Assembly: GCA_002392765.1 (NCBI GenBank)
Contig: DGHT01000011.1
Span: 1-50,107 of the forward strand
Origin: Verrucomicrobia bacterium UBA3841
GTDB taxonomy: Bacteria > Verrucomicrobiota > Kiritimatiellia > RFP12 > UBA1067
Length of the DNA: 50,107 bases
Direction: 5' to 3'
In this document: one piece after another, positions 31,029 through 39,137 of the stretch
Numbering within the stretch: the first letter of the stretch is position 1
Layout: every line of letters begins with the position of its first letter
The notes under the pieces: generated by a model
What the model was told of the DNA's origin: nothing
Database searches by the model: none
The model's input: the letters and a program-made list of their open reading frames with translations, nothing else
Program-made: the position numbers and the translations under genes

Positions 31029-32923
31029 AAACCGGCTCCAAGACGAGACTCGAGGTTTACGGCGAATCGCACGCTCCGCTGATCGGGATGCGGCTGGAAG
31101 GTTTTCCGGCGGGAGTGGAAGTTGACGCGGCGAGACTCCAGGCGTTCATGGAAAGACGCGCGCCCGGGAGGGATCCGCTGTCGACGGCGAGGAGGGAGCC
31201 GGACGTTCCGGAGTTCATCTCCGGCGTGGAGGACGGCGTCACTGACGGCGGAGTGGTCGAAGCGGTGATACGCAACACGGACGCGCGAAGCGGCGATTAT
31301 GAAAAGACGGTGCCGCGTCCGGGGCACGCCGACTTTCCGAACTGGGTAAAGACCGGCAGGATACCGCCGGGCGGCGGCGCGAATTCGGGGCGCATGACGG
31401 CTCCGATGTGCATAGCGGGCTTCCTGGCGCTCGAAGCGCTTGCCAAGAAGGGGGTAGCGGTCGAAACGCGCATTGTCGCGCTCGGAGACGTCGAAGCGGC
31501 CAAAAAGGAAGGGGATTCCGTAGGGGGGATCGTCGAATGTGAAGTGCGCGGCCTTCCGCCGGGCCTCGGAGGGCCGATGTTCGGCGGAATCGACGGCGCC
31601 ATCGCGCACGCGGTGTTCGGAATACCGGGCGTGAAGGGAATCGAGTTCGGAAACGGTTTCGCCGCGGCCGCGCTGAAGGGGTCGGAAAACAACGATCCGT
31701 TTGCGGTGAGGGACGGCAAAGTCGTCACGGTTTCCAACAACCACGGCGGCGTGCTCGGCGGAATGACAAGCGGCATGCCGCTCGTGTTCCGCGTCGCGAT
31801 GAAGCCGACGCCGTCGATCTACAAAAGCCAGCGAAGCGTGGATCTGTCGACGATGGAGGAGACGGAATTGACGGTCCGCGGGCGACACGACCCGTGCATC
31901 GTCCTGCGGGCGCGCCCGGTGATCGAATCGCTCGCCGCGCTCGCCGTTCTGGACGCTTTCGAGAGCGCGGATTCCGGCGTCCGTTTCAAGCCTTTCAAGC
32001 CGGAACGGTACGCGAACATAGTGTGCGATTCCGAAGTGGCGCGGCTCTACCCCGAAATCGGCGGGAAGGCGATTTGCATAATCCCGTCCGGAGAGGAGCA
32101 CAAGACCGTGGAAACGGTGTGCGCGATCTGGTCTGCGTTCGCACGCGCCGGAATCGGGAGGAAGGATTGCGTTACCGCCGTCGGCGGCGGGGTGACAGGA
32201 GATTTGACGGGGTTCGCGGCGGCAACGTGGATGCGCGGCATCGACTGGATAAACGTGCCGACGACGCTGCTTGCCATGGTGGACGCGTCGTACGGCGGAA
32301 AGACGGCGTGCGATCTGGAATGCGGCAAGAACATGGCCGGAGCGTTCCACCCTCCGCGCGAGGTTGTGATAGACGTCGAGTTTCTGAAGACTCTTCCCGC
32401 CAACAGGATCGCCGAGGGGCGCGCCGAAATGGTAAAGCACGAGATAATCGGCGGCATCGCGCGCACGGACGACGTTTCCGGCGTTCCCGGAGAGGACGAG
32501 ATAAAACGCAACCTTTCAGTCAAGATAGACATCGTCCGCAAGGATCCGCTGGAGAAGACGGGCGAAAGGATGAAGCTCAATTGCGGACACACCGTTGCGC
32601 ACGCTGTCGAGAAAATCACCGGCTACGGCGTGTCGCACGGCGAGGCTGTCGCGATGGGATGCGTGGAAGAGGCGCGCCTCGCAGAGTCGCTCGGGATGGC
32701 TCCGGAGGGATGGGCGGCGGAGCTGGCGGAAAGGTTCTCTTCGGCAGGCCTTCCCGCGTCGCTTCCGGAAGGCGTGACGTTCGAGTCGCTCGTCCCGTAC
32801 ATGAAAGGCGACAAGAAGCGGGCCGGAGGGACTGTCGTATTCGCCCTCCCGTGCGGCTGGGGCGACGTAAGGGCGTATTCGTACGATTTCGATAAAATTG
32901 ACGTCAAGGAGGTGAAACCGTGA
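31025..32923 (+). CDS. Chorismate synthase/3-dehydroquinate synthase fusion (AroC-AroB)
   Basis: One uninterrupted 632-residue frame contains two shikimate-pathway enzymes. Residues 1 to about 318 are chorismate synthase (last step): GESHAPLIG, RPGHADF, PGGGANSGRMT, FGGIDGAIAHAVFGIPG, and the C-terminal GRHDPCI. From about 328 the protein is 3-dehydroquinate synthase (second step): PSGEEHKT, GGGVTGDLTGFAAATW, PTTLLAMVDASYGGKTA, and metal-ligand contexts RAEMVKHE, NCGHTVAHA and SHGEAVAMG. Compared from memory with E. coli AroB, about the first 30 residues and part of the next helix are missing. AroC is also shorter than usual (about 318 against 360). No stop or internal ribosome site is seen at the joint, so this is a true fusion unless the sequence has an error. 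Confidence 0.92.
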   Translation: MKTGSKTRLEVYGESHAPLIGMRLEGFPAGVEVDAARLQAFMERRAPGRDPLSTARREPDVPEFISGVEDGVTDGGVVEAVIRNTDARSGDYEKTVPRPGHADFPNWVKTGRIPPGGGANSGRMTAPMCIAGFLALEALAKKGVAVETRIVALGDVEAAKKEGDSVGGIVECEVRGLPPGLGGPMFGGIDGAIAHAVFGIPGVKGIEFGNGFAAAALKGSENNDPFAVRDGKVVTVSNNHGGVLGGMTSGMPLVFRVAMKPTPSIYKSQRSVDLSTMEETELTVRGRHDPCIVLRARPVIESLAALAVLDAFESADSGVRFKPFKPERYANIVCDSEVARLYPEIGGKAICIIPSGEEHKTVETVCAIWSAFARAGIGRKDCVTAVGGGVTGDLTGFAAATWMRGIDWINVPTTLLAMVDASYGGKTACDLECGKNMAGAFHPPREVVIDVEFLKTLPANRIAEGRAEMVKHEIIGGIARTDDVSGVPGEDEIKRNLSVKIDIVRKDPLEKTGERMKLNCGHTVAHAVEKITGYGVSHGEAVAMGCVEEARLAESLGMAPEGWAAELAERFSSAGLPASLPEGVTFESLVPYMKGDKKRAGGTVVFALPCGWGDVRAYSYDFDKIDVKEVKP

Positions 32924-35900
32924 TTGGAATGAAATCCGTTGCGTTTGTTTTCGCGTTTTGGTCCGCATGCTGCATTTGGTCGGGCCAGGTCTTCGCGGCG
33001 GGCAAGCCTCCGCACGAGCACAGCCCGTCGGAGAAGTACGGACGGGGCAGGGTCTGCGAAACGAGATACCCGGACAGGGCGGCGCTCGCGGCAAAGGCGA
33101 AAGCGCTGGCCGCATCTCCGAAGGCGCTTGCAGAGCCGGCAGGGCCCGACCCGTACGTGGACATCCTCGTGGCGTACGACAACGGGGCGGCGTCATACGC
33201 GGAGGACGCCGGCGGCGTTACGAACTTCGCGAAGGCGGCCGTCATGAAAATGAACGAGGCGCTGCGCAACAACGACCTCGCGTCGAGTTTCAAGTTCAGA
33301 CTCGTCGGTGTCGCGCTCGTAGACGACACTCAGACCGGCATAGAAGAGGCTCTCGATCTCGTCTGCGATTCTTCCGGCAGGGCGACGGGCGCGTGGAAGG
33401 AAGCGCAGAGAATGCGCGAAGCGACCGGAGCCGACATAGTCTGCTGCCTTGTCGACACCGGCGACGCGTACGGATTGACCGGGCTGGGATTTTCACTGCC
33501 GGACGAATCCTACCTCGATACGTTCGGGGACTGGGCGTACAACGTCTGCGCCGTCAGGTCGGTCGAAATCGCCCACACCATGACGCACGAGGTCGGACAC
33601 AACATGGGCGCGGGCCATTCGAGATCCCTTTACAACGCCGGCAACAGAGGCCCGCAGCTGTACGGCGATTCCGCCGCGTTCGATTTCGCGACATATTACG
33701 CCGGCGAAAGCGAACCTGCCGGACATTACCATACGATCATGGGATACAGTTCTCTCGGAGATCCGGACGACGATACCTACTACGAGGAGATTCCTTATTT
33801 CTCGTCGCCTTCGCACTACTGGCACGACGAAGAGACGGACGCCGACTATTGCGTCGGGGACGACGATTGCGACAACGCGGGCACCCTGCGCGCGACATTC
33901 TCCCATGCTAAGGCCTGGCGCGTGCAGAAAATCCCGGCCGGGGAAGACGATGAAATAATCTCGATTTCGGACGTGATGCGTCTCGACGGCGTGGAATGGA
34001 CTGTTTCGAAGGAATTCCCGTGGACGGTCTACGATGCGACGACCCTCCGCGCGGGCGTCTCCGGCAGAAACAACAGTGCGGTTATGTCCGCCGAGGTCGA
34101 AGGCTATGTATGCCTGAAATTCGACTACAGCCTCGAAGATGAAAAATCGGAGCTCGACGTTCTTGTCGACGGTGTCGCGGTATGGCACAGGACGTACGAT
34201 GATTTCGACGGCTGGTGGGATGTCGCGACGGTCGAGATTCCGGAAGGGAAGCACAAGATCGAAATAGTCGGACGCAAGACCGCCGCCGGAAACGCAAGGT
34301 TCTGGATCGACAGCGTTTCCGTCTCGCGCGTCAAAATGCCCTCTTTCGATCCGGCGCCCGGCATTGACGGCATTTGCGAATTCGACGGCGACGAAATCAT
34401 GGTGCAGCTTTCCGCCGAGCCGGAGGTCTCGATCTATTACAAGATGGCGGGCGACGATACGGTGTACCCGTACGAATCTCCGATTCCCGTATCCGGCAGA
34501 GCCGAGATCGAAGCGTACGCCGAAACTTCCGGGGGCGGCAGGAGTCTCGCCGCGACGGCGGTGTTCGTCTCGAAAACCTTCCACAAGGTGTCTTTCGTCC
34601 GGAACGGGGGGGAGGCCGACGAAGGCAATGCGATATTGGTGGAGGTGTCCGGCGGGAATTCGGACAAGCCGTCGACAGCCGTTTTATACGCTACATACCA
34701 GACCGCAGCCGCAGCCGATCTCGATCTCAAGACCGGGACGGTAACCGGGGGAACGGCCGTCCCGGCCGTTCAGAACGGGCGGGACGCTCGTTCCCCCGGT
34801 ATGACCAACCTCAAATTCCCCCTGACGCTCGAATGGGAAGCCGGCGATTTGAGCGTAAAGAATATCGTCCTGCCGGTGAAGGCGGACAAGGCGGTCGAGA
34901 ACGACGAATTTTTCACGCTCCAGATTGTTCCGGGCGAAGGGGTTTCCTGCGGCGAGATATCCGAATTCGCCGCGACCATCCACGATCCGGAGTATGAAGC
35001 GCTTTGCGCGCGAATCGATTCCGGTTCCGCGACAAAAGCGCAGACGAACACATGGTCGAAGCTCCAGAAAAAAGGCATTTACGTTTACGCGCTTCCGTCT
35101 CCCGCCGGCGCTGGCACGGTTTCCGGAAGCGGATTCTGCGCCGAAGGAAAGAAGACGACGCTGAAAGCGAAGGCGAACAAAGGATTCGTGTTCACCGGCT
35201 GGGAGAAAACCGGCAACGGGGAACAGGGAACTGGGAACGGGTTTGTGGCCACCACGCCGTCGCTGGTGATCGACAGGAGCGCGAAGCCGGCGAAAGATTC
35301 GGCGACTTCCACGACGATAACCGGAGTTGACGAGGATTCGAAGTTCTACGCATGTTTCATCACGGCGGAAGAGGACAAAGCGTCGATCGCGCTGGAGGTG
35401 AACGGCGAGAGCCTGTCCAGTGCGACGGGCGGCAGCCCGTCGATGTCCACCAACATCTGGGCTGGCGTGTACCTTGAGTGGCCGGTTGCGGCGGATGCGC
35501 TTTCCGGCGCGACGGTGAAGGTCGCGGGACTGCCCGCCGGACTCAAGTTTACGGCAAAGCCGGTTACGAGCAAGGTCGGGAGCGGCAAGGACGCGGTTGT
35601 CGTCACGAACGTTCCGGCGAACACGATCTACGGAGCGCCAACGTCCGCGTCGAAGATCGACGCGAAGACGGGCGAGCCGAAGCCGAGCGCCGTCAAGGTG
35701 ACGGTGACGACGGCGGGCAAGTCGACGCAGTCGTACCAGATAGACATGGTCGTAGATGCGCTCCCCGCATGGGCGCAGGGGGCGTTCGCGGGCGGGGCGA
35801 CTGGGGGAACGGCCGTCTCGGCCGTTCAGAACGGGCGGGACGCCCGTTCCCCCAGTGGGGTTGTTTCGCTTACCATCGCGGCGAACGGAAAGATAAGCGG

Positions 35901-36558
35901 CAAACTGCTTGAAAGCGGCAAGACGTGGACCTTGAGCGCCGCGTGGTTCGACGAAGCGGAATCTCTAGAATTTCTAGAGCCTCTAGACCCCCGGTTGGCC
36001 TTCACCGCCACGGTTATCGGCAAGTCCGGCAAAGAGACGTTCACCGGCACGGTGACAATCGCGGCGGAGGATGGCGTCGGCGTCGTGAACGGGCGAGACG
36101 CCACCCCTGCTAGGGCATCGCCTTCGGCGACTCGCTGCGCTCGGGGGATAAGTTCTCCCAGTGAAACGGGCGAGACGCCCGTTCTCCCAGTTACCTGGAC
36201 CGCCTGGCAGAACCTCTGGAAGCGCGCGGACACGAAGGCCGGGCAGCCGCTGTTCAAGAAAAATTTCGTCGCCGATTATGCTTTCGGCGAACCGGGCGAC
36301 AAAAACAACACCGTGAAAATCACGTTCAAGAAGGACGGTGCGGTCTCGTTCTCCGGAAAGAAAGACGGCGTGAGCGTGATCGGTTCGGCGCAGTTGGTGC
36401 GGCGGCTCGCCGGGGACGGCTCGCCCTGCCATGTCACGCTCTACGCGCCTCCGAAAAAGGAATTCGACGGCTGGTGCGAGACGTTCGATGTTGAAATCGA
36501 TGTCGGCGAATCCGGCGTCGTGACGGATGTGCGCGCGCTCCCCGCCGCGCAAAACTGA
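32920..36558 (+). CDS. Large secreted metzincin-type metalloprotease with repeat inserts
   Basis: A 1212-residue exported protein with signal peptide (MKSVAFVFAFWSACCIWSGQ region, cleavage near VFA-A). A reprolysin-like zinc protease domain (about 70-340) has HEVGHNMGAGH, zinc ligands His223, His227, His233 and catalytic Glu224, with a Met-turn at TIMGYSS. Downstream are a beta-sandwich segment, a Calx-beta-like segment (KFPLTLEWEAGDLSVKNIVL) and an InlB-B-like repeat (GAGTVSGSGFCAEGKKTTLK). Ig-like segments follow to the end. In-frame DNA repeats interrupt it at 34745-34799, 35211-35241, 35800-35856, 35963-35989 and 36088-36192. GTG 32920 follows AAGGAGG by six bases and overlaps the aroB stop (GTGA); ATG 32929 is an alternative. 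Probably extracellular or surface proteolysis. Confidence 0.84.
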   Translation: MIGMKSVAFVFAFWSACCIWSGQVFAAGKPPHEHSPSEKYGRGRVCETRYPDRAALAAKAKALAASPKALAEPAGPDPYVDILVAYDNGAASYAEDAGGVTNFAKAAVMKMNEALRNNDLASSFKFRLVGVALVDDTQTGIEEALDLVCDSSGRATGAWKEAQRMREATGADIVCCLVDTGDAYGLTGLGFSLPDESYLDTFGDWAYNVCAVRSVEIAHTMTHEVGHNMGAGHSRSLYNAGNRGPQLYGDSAAFDFATYYAGESEPAGHYHTIMGYSSLGDPDDDTYYEEIPYFSSPSHYWHDEETDADYCVGDDDCDNAGTLRATFSHAKAWRVQKIPAGEDDEIISISDVMRLDGVEWTVSKEFPWTVYDATTLRAGVSGRNNSAVMSAEVEGYVCLKFDYSLEDEKSELDVLVDGVAVWHRTYDDFDGWWDVATVEIPEGKHKIEIVGRKTAAGNARFWIDSVSVSRVKMPSFDPAPGIDGICEFDGDEIMVQLSAEPEVSIYYKMAGDDTVYPYESPIPVSGRAEIEAYAETSGGGRSLAATAVFVSKTFHKVSFVRNGGEADEGNAILVEVSGGNSDKPSTAVLYATYQTAAAADLDLKTGTVTGGTAVPAVQNGRDARSPGMTNLKFPLTLEWEAGDLSVKNIVLPVKADKAVENDEFFTLQIVPGEGVSCGEISEFAATIHDPEYEALCARIDSGSATKAQTNTWSKLQKKGIYVYALPSPAGAGTVSGSGFCAEGKKTTLKAKANKGFVFTGWEKTGNGEQGTGNGFVATTPSLVIDRSAKPAKDSATSTTITGVDEDSKFYACFITAEEDKASIALEVNGESLSSATGGSPSMSTNIWAGVYLEWPVAADALSGATVKVAGLPAGLKFTAKPVTSKVGSGKDAVVVTNVPANTIYGAPTSASKIDAKTGEPKPSAVKVTVTTAGKSTQSYQIDMVVDALPAWAQGAFAGGATGGTAVSAVQNGRDARSPSGVVSLTIAANGKISGKLLESGKTWTLSAAWFDEAESLEFLEPLDPRLAFTATVIGKSGKETFTGTVTIAAEDGVGVVNGRDATPARASPSATRCARGISSPSETGETPVLPVTWTAWQNLWKRADTKAGQPLFKKNFVADYAFGEPGDKNNTVKITFKKDGAVSFSGKKDGVSVIGSAQLVRRLAGDGSPCHVTLYAPPKKEFDGWCETFDVEIDVGESGVVTDVRALPAAQN
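34745..34799. repeat. Palindromic repeat element, copy 1, in frame
   Basis: Two imperfect 26-base inverted arms (34745-34770 and 34774-34799) around a CAG loop, with three mismatches. As RNA or single-stranded DNA it would form a long GC-rich hairpin. In frame it encodes GGTAVPAVQNGRDARSPG, splitting the Calx-beta-like segment of the metalloprotease. Confidence 0.9.
35211..35241. repeat. In-frame heptamer tract in the metalloprotease gene
   Basis: Four 7-base units: CGGCAAC, GGGGAAC, AGGGAAC, TGGGAAC (35211-35238) and a partial GGG. They encode GNGEQGTGNG inside the InlB-B-like domain. Same family as the glnS tract. Confidence 0.85.
35800..35856. repeat. Palindromic repeat element, copy 2, in frame
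   Basis: Two imperfect 27-base inverted arms (35800-35826, 35830-35856) around a CAG loop with three mismatches. It is 57 bases, a multiple of three, and nearly identical to copy 1. Encodes GGTAVSAVQNGRDARSPS. Confidence 0.92.
35963..35989. repeat. In-frame 9-nt tandem repeat
   Basis: Three 9-base units (CTCTAGAAT, TTCTAGAGC, CTCTAGACC), each carrying CTAGA, encoding SLEFLEPLD in the metalloprotease C-terminal region. Confidence 0.65.
36088..36192. repeat. Composite degenerate repeat region, in frame
   Basis: Contains two partial copies of the palindrome's right arm: 36088-36102 and 36165-36192, the second matching copy 2 with two differences. Between them lies a GC-rich segment. TTCTCCCAGT occurs twice (36153-36162, 36182-36191). 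The peptide is low-complexity (VNGRDATPARASPS, GETPVLPV). Confidence 0.7.
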
Positions 36559-36578
36559 AAATACCAGGGAATGACGAA

Positions 36579-37556
36579 ATGATGCTATTGTCCATATTGG
36601 CTGTCGTAGGCGGACTTGTCGCGCTGGCATGGTCCAGCGATGTGTTCGTTGACGGAGCGGCCGCGTTGTCGCGGCGCTTAGGCGTTTCTCCGTTCATCGT
36701 CGGAATGGTGGTGATCGGATTCGGCACGAGCGCGCCGGAACTGTGCGTCAGCGTTTCGTCCGGCATAGGCGGATATTCCGAACTGTCGCTGGGCAACGCC
36801 TACGGAAGCTGCATTTTCAACATTGCGGCGATACTGGGCTGCGTGGCGCTCGTCAAGCCGATCGCCGTGAAACCGGTCGCGGCGTTCGTAGGCGCGCCGA
36901 TTCTCACGTCAATAGCGCTGCTTTCGGCGTTTTTCCTGCGCGGCGGCGCGATATCGCGCCCCGAGGCGTTCATTCTCCTGGGGCTTTTTGCGGTGCTGAT
37001 GCCTGCATACTGCGTCATAGACCAGAAGTATTCCGACGTGCCTCCGCCGCACATGTCGGCGAAAGGGGAGGATGAAGAGGAAATACCGTTTGGCAAAGCC
37101 GTCATGAAGACGGTCGGCGGGCTCGTCGTTCTCGCGCTTTCCTCCCATGTTCTCGTCAAGGGTTCGGTGTACATAGCGACGAGCATCGGCGTCAGCCAGC
37201 TCGTAATCGGTCTTACGATTGTCGCGATAGGAACGTCTCTTCCGGAACTTGCCAGCGCCATCGCCGCGGCCAGGAAGAACGAATCGGACCTCGTTCTCGG
37301 GAATATCGTAGGATCGAACATCTTCAACACGCTTGCGGTCGTGGGAACGTCCGCTTCGATATCGCCGGCTGACAACGTTTCCACGCTCGTCGCCACGCGC
37401 GACCTCGCATTCACGGCGGCGCTTTCCGCGTCGGTGTTCGTATTCGGGCTGTGCAGGCGCAAGGGTTCGAAACAGGGTTTCATCGGTTTCTGGGGCGGAG
37501 TCGCGCTCTTGGCGACGTTCGCCGTATATTCATTCCTGCTGGCCAAAGGCAGATAG
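36579..37556 (+). CDS. CaCA-family Na+/Ca2+ (or H+/Ca2+) exchanger
   Basis: A 325-residue membrane antiporter with about ten helices. The two inverted alpha repeats are clear: GFGTSAPEL with GNAYGSCIFN in the first half, and AIGTSLPEL with GNIVGSNIFN in the second, bracketing an acidic cytoplasmic loop (GEDEEE). Ion-binding Glu and Asn/Asp positions are present. Related to YrbG/NCX_Mj. Two adjacent ATGs (36579, 36582) follow AGGGA. It lies between the metalloprotease and cmk in the same direction. Confidence 0.92.
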   Translation: MMLLSILAVVGGLVALAWSSDVFVDGAAALSRRLGVSPFIVGMVVIGFGTSAPELCVSVSSGIGGYSELSLGNAYGSCIFNIAAILGCVALVKPIAVKPVAAFVGAPILTSIALLSAFFLRGGAISRPEAFILLGLFAVLMPAYCVIDQKYSDVPPPHMSAKGEDEEEIPFGKAVMKTVGGLVVLALSSHVLVKGSVYIATSIGVSQLVIGLTIVAIGTSLPELASAIAAARKNESDLVLGNIVGSNIFNTLAVVGTSASISPADNVSTLVATRDLAFTAALSASVFVFGLCRRKGSKQGFIGFWGGVALLATFAVYSFLLAKGR

Positions 37557-37576
37557 CAAAACGGAGGGAGTGCGAA

Positions 37577-38251
37577 ATGTCGAGAGTGATAGGCATAGAC
37601 GGACCGAGCGGGGCGGGCAAATCGAGCGTCTCGCGCATCGTGGGCGAAAGGCTCGGTTTTCTGCACGTCGATTCCGGCGCGCTGTACAGGATACTCACGT
37701 GGCAGTGCCTCGAAGCGGGCGTCGATATGGAAAATCCCGCGGCGATACACGCTTTCTGCGAAGGCGTGGAAATCGAGCTGAGGCCCGGGAACGGAAGCGT
37801 GGAGTACTATGTCGGCGGCGAGGCGCCCGGTTCGAGGATTCGCACGCCGGAGATAAACGCGAACGCCTCGAAAGTCGCGCGCGAGAAACCCGTGCGCGAC
37901 AAAGTCACCGCGATTCTGAAAGGGATGGTCCGCTTCGGGGATCTCGTCGTCGAAGGGCGCGACATCACGACGGCGGTTTTCCCCGATTCACCCGCGCGGT
38001 TCTATCTTACCGCCAGCGCAGAGGCTCGCGCCATGCGCAGACAGAAGGAGGAAATCGAGAAGGGGATCGCAAACCAGTCCGCGGAGGACGTCAAGGCGTC
38101 GCTTCTCGCGCGCGACGCGATCGACTCGACCCGCAAGTACGCGCCGCTCAGGAAGGCGGACGGCGTAATCGAAATCGATTCGAGTTTCTTGACGCTTGAA
38201 CAGGTCGTAGAGGCCGTCTTGGATGCTCTGCCGGAGGAGTGGAAGAGTTGA
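37577..38251 (+). CDS. cmk: Cytidylate kinase
   Basis: Phosphorylates CMP and dCMP. The 224-residue protein has the P-loop GPSGAGKSS (9-17), LHVDSGALYR, the NMP-binding EGRDITTAVFP motif, and ARDAIDSTRKYAPL near the C-terminus, as in bacterial Cmk. GGAGGGAG precedes the ATG; upstream in-frame codons belong to another frame of the exchanger gene. Its TGA overlaps the TTG start of the permease gene. Confidence 0.95.
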   Translation: MSRVIGIDGPSGAGKSSVSRIVGERLGFLHVDSGALYRILTWQCLEAGVDMENPAAIHAFCEGVEIELRPGNGSVEYYVGGEAPGSRIRTPEINANASKVAREKPVRDKVTAILKGMVRFGDLVVEGRDITTAVFPDSPARFYLTASAEARAMRRQKEEIEKGIANQSAEDVKASLLARDAIDSTRKYAPLRKADGVIEIDSSFLTLEQVVEAVLDALPEEWKS

Positions 38252-39081
38252 AATTCTCCGTAAAACTCTGTTTCGCGGCGCTTCTCGTCTATCTGTGCGC
38301 GGCTTTGTACGGAGAGGTCCAGTACAGGGTCGCGAAGTGCCGCGACGTCACCCCCGAGTACAACCGCGTCAACCTCCAGGAGCGCTACCTTCCTCCGTCG
38401 GCGGAGCATTGGCTCGGGACCGACAACCTCGGTCGCAGCGTGGCGCTGCGGCTTGTCCAGGGAACGCGCATCGCCTTCCATGTGGGCGTGATGACATCGC
38501 TGATCGCGATTCCGCTCGGGCTCGTGCTGGGGCTTCTGGGAGGGTATTTCGGCGGAAAGACGGATTCTCTCGTGGTGTGGCTTTCGGCGACTGTCGCGTC
38601 GATGCCGGGACTGCTTTTCATACTCGCCATATCGCTCGTCGTCGGGCAGGGCTTGATCGGGATATACGCCGGCATAGGGTTTTCCACGTGGGTGGGAGTG
38701 TGCAGGACGATCCGCGCCGAGACGATGAAGCAGGCGTCGCGCCCGTACGTCCTCGCCGCGAAAACGATGGGATATTCGCACGCGAGGATAATGTTCAGGC
38801 ACATCCTGCCGAACGTTCTGCACATAATCCTGATACAGTTTTCGATACGGTTCCCGTCGGCCGTCGCCACCGAGGTGTTCATATCGTTCCTCGGCATAGG
38901 CGTCCAGGGCGAGCCCAGCTGGGGCGTCATGATAAACAACGCGCGCATGCGCCTTTGGCAGGGCGTGTGGTGGGAGCTGACTTTCACGACGCTTGCGATA
39001 TTCGTTCTCGTGCTGTCGTTCAACCATATCGCGGACTGGCTCCGCGACAGACTCGATCCCGCGCTCAGATGCGAAAGGTGA
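38248..39081 (+). CDS. Orphan DppC/OppC-type ABC transporter permease
   Basis: A 277-residue inner-membrane protein of the peptide/nickel permease C type. Residues about 45-62 (LPPSAEHWLGTDNLGRSV) are the OppC signature, followed by helices and the EAA loop AAKTMGYSHARIMFRHILPN, and then EVFISFLGIGVQGEPSWG. A partner permease B, ATPases and a binding protein are all absent here, so it must work with subunits encoded elsewhere. TTG 38248 is preferred because GGAGGAG (38233-38239) is nine bases upstream; GTG 38239 lies within that site. Confidence 0.87.
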   Translation: MKFSVKLCFAALLVYLCAALYGEVQYRVAKCRDVTPEYNRVNLQERYLPPSAEHWLGTDNLGRSVALRLVQGTRIAFHVGVMTSLIAIPLGLVLGLLGGYFGGKTDSLVVWLSATVASMPGLLFILAISLVVGQGLIGIYAGIGFSTWVGVCRTIRAETMKQASRPYVLAAKTMGYSHARIMFRHILPNVLHIILIQFSIRFPSAVATEVFISFLGIGVQGEPSWGVMINNARMRLWQGVWWELTFTTLAIFVLVLSFNHIADWLRDRLDPALRCER

Positions 39082-39137
39082 GACTCCGCTGCGCGGCGGG
39101 GGACGCCTGCGGAACGGAAAGAAAGGAAGGTGGACAA

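Noticed and set aside
31950..32040. Separate aroC and aroB genes with a missed stop
   Set aside because: No stop, start codon with ribosome site, or frame change is visible at the joint; the frame is continuous, so it is reported as a fusion with a request to check reads.
34745..34799. Rho-independent terminator
   Set aside because: The hairpin is strong but has no following T-run and lies inside an open frame that continues for 1.7 kb.
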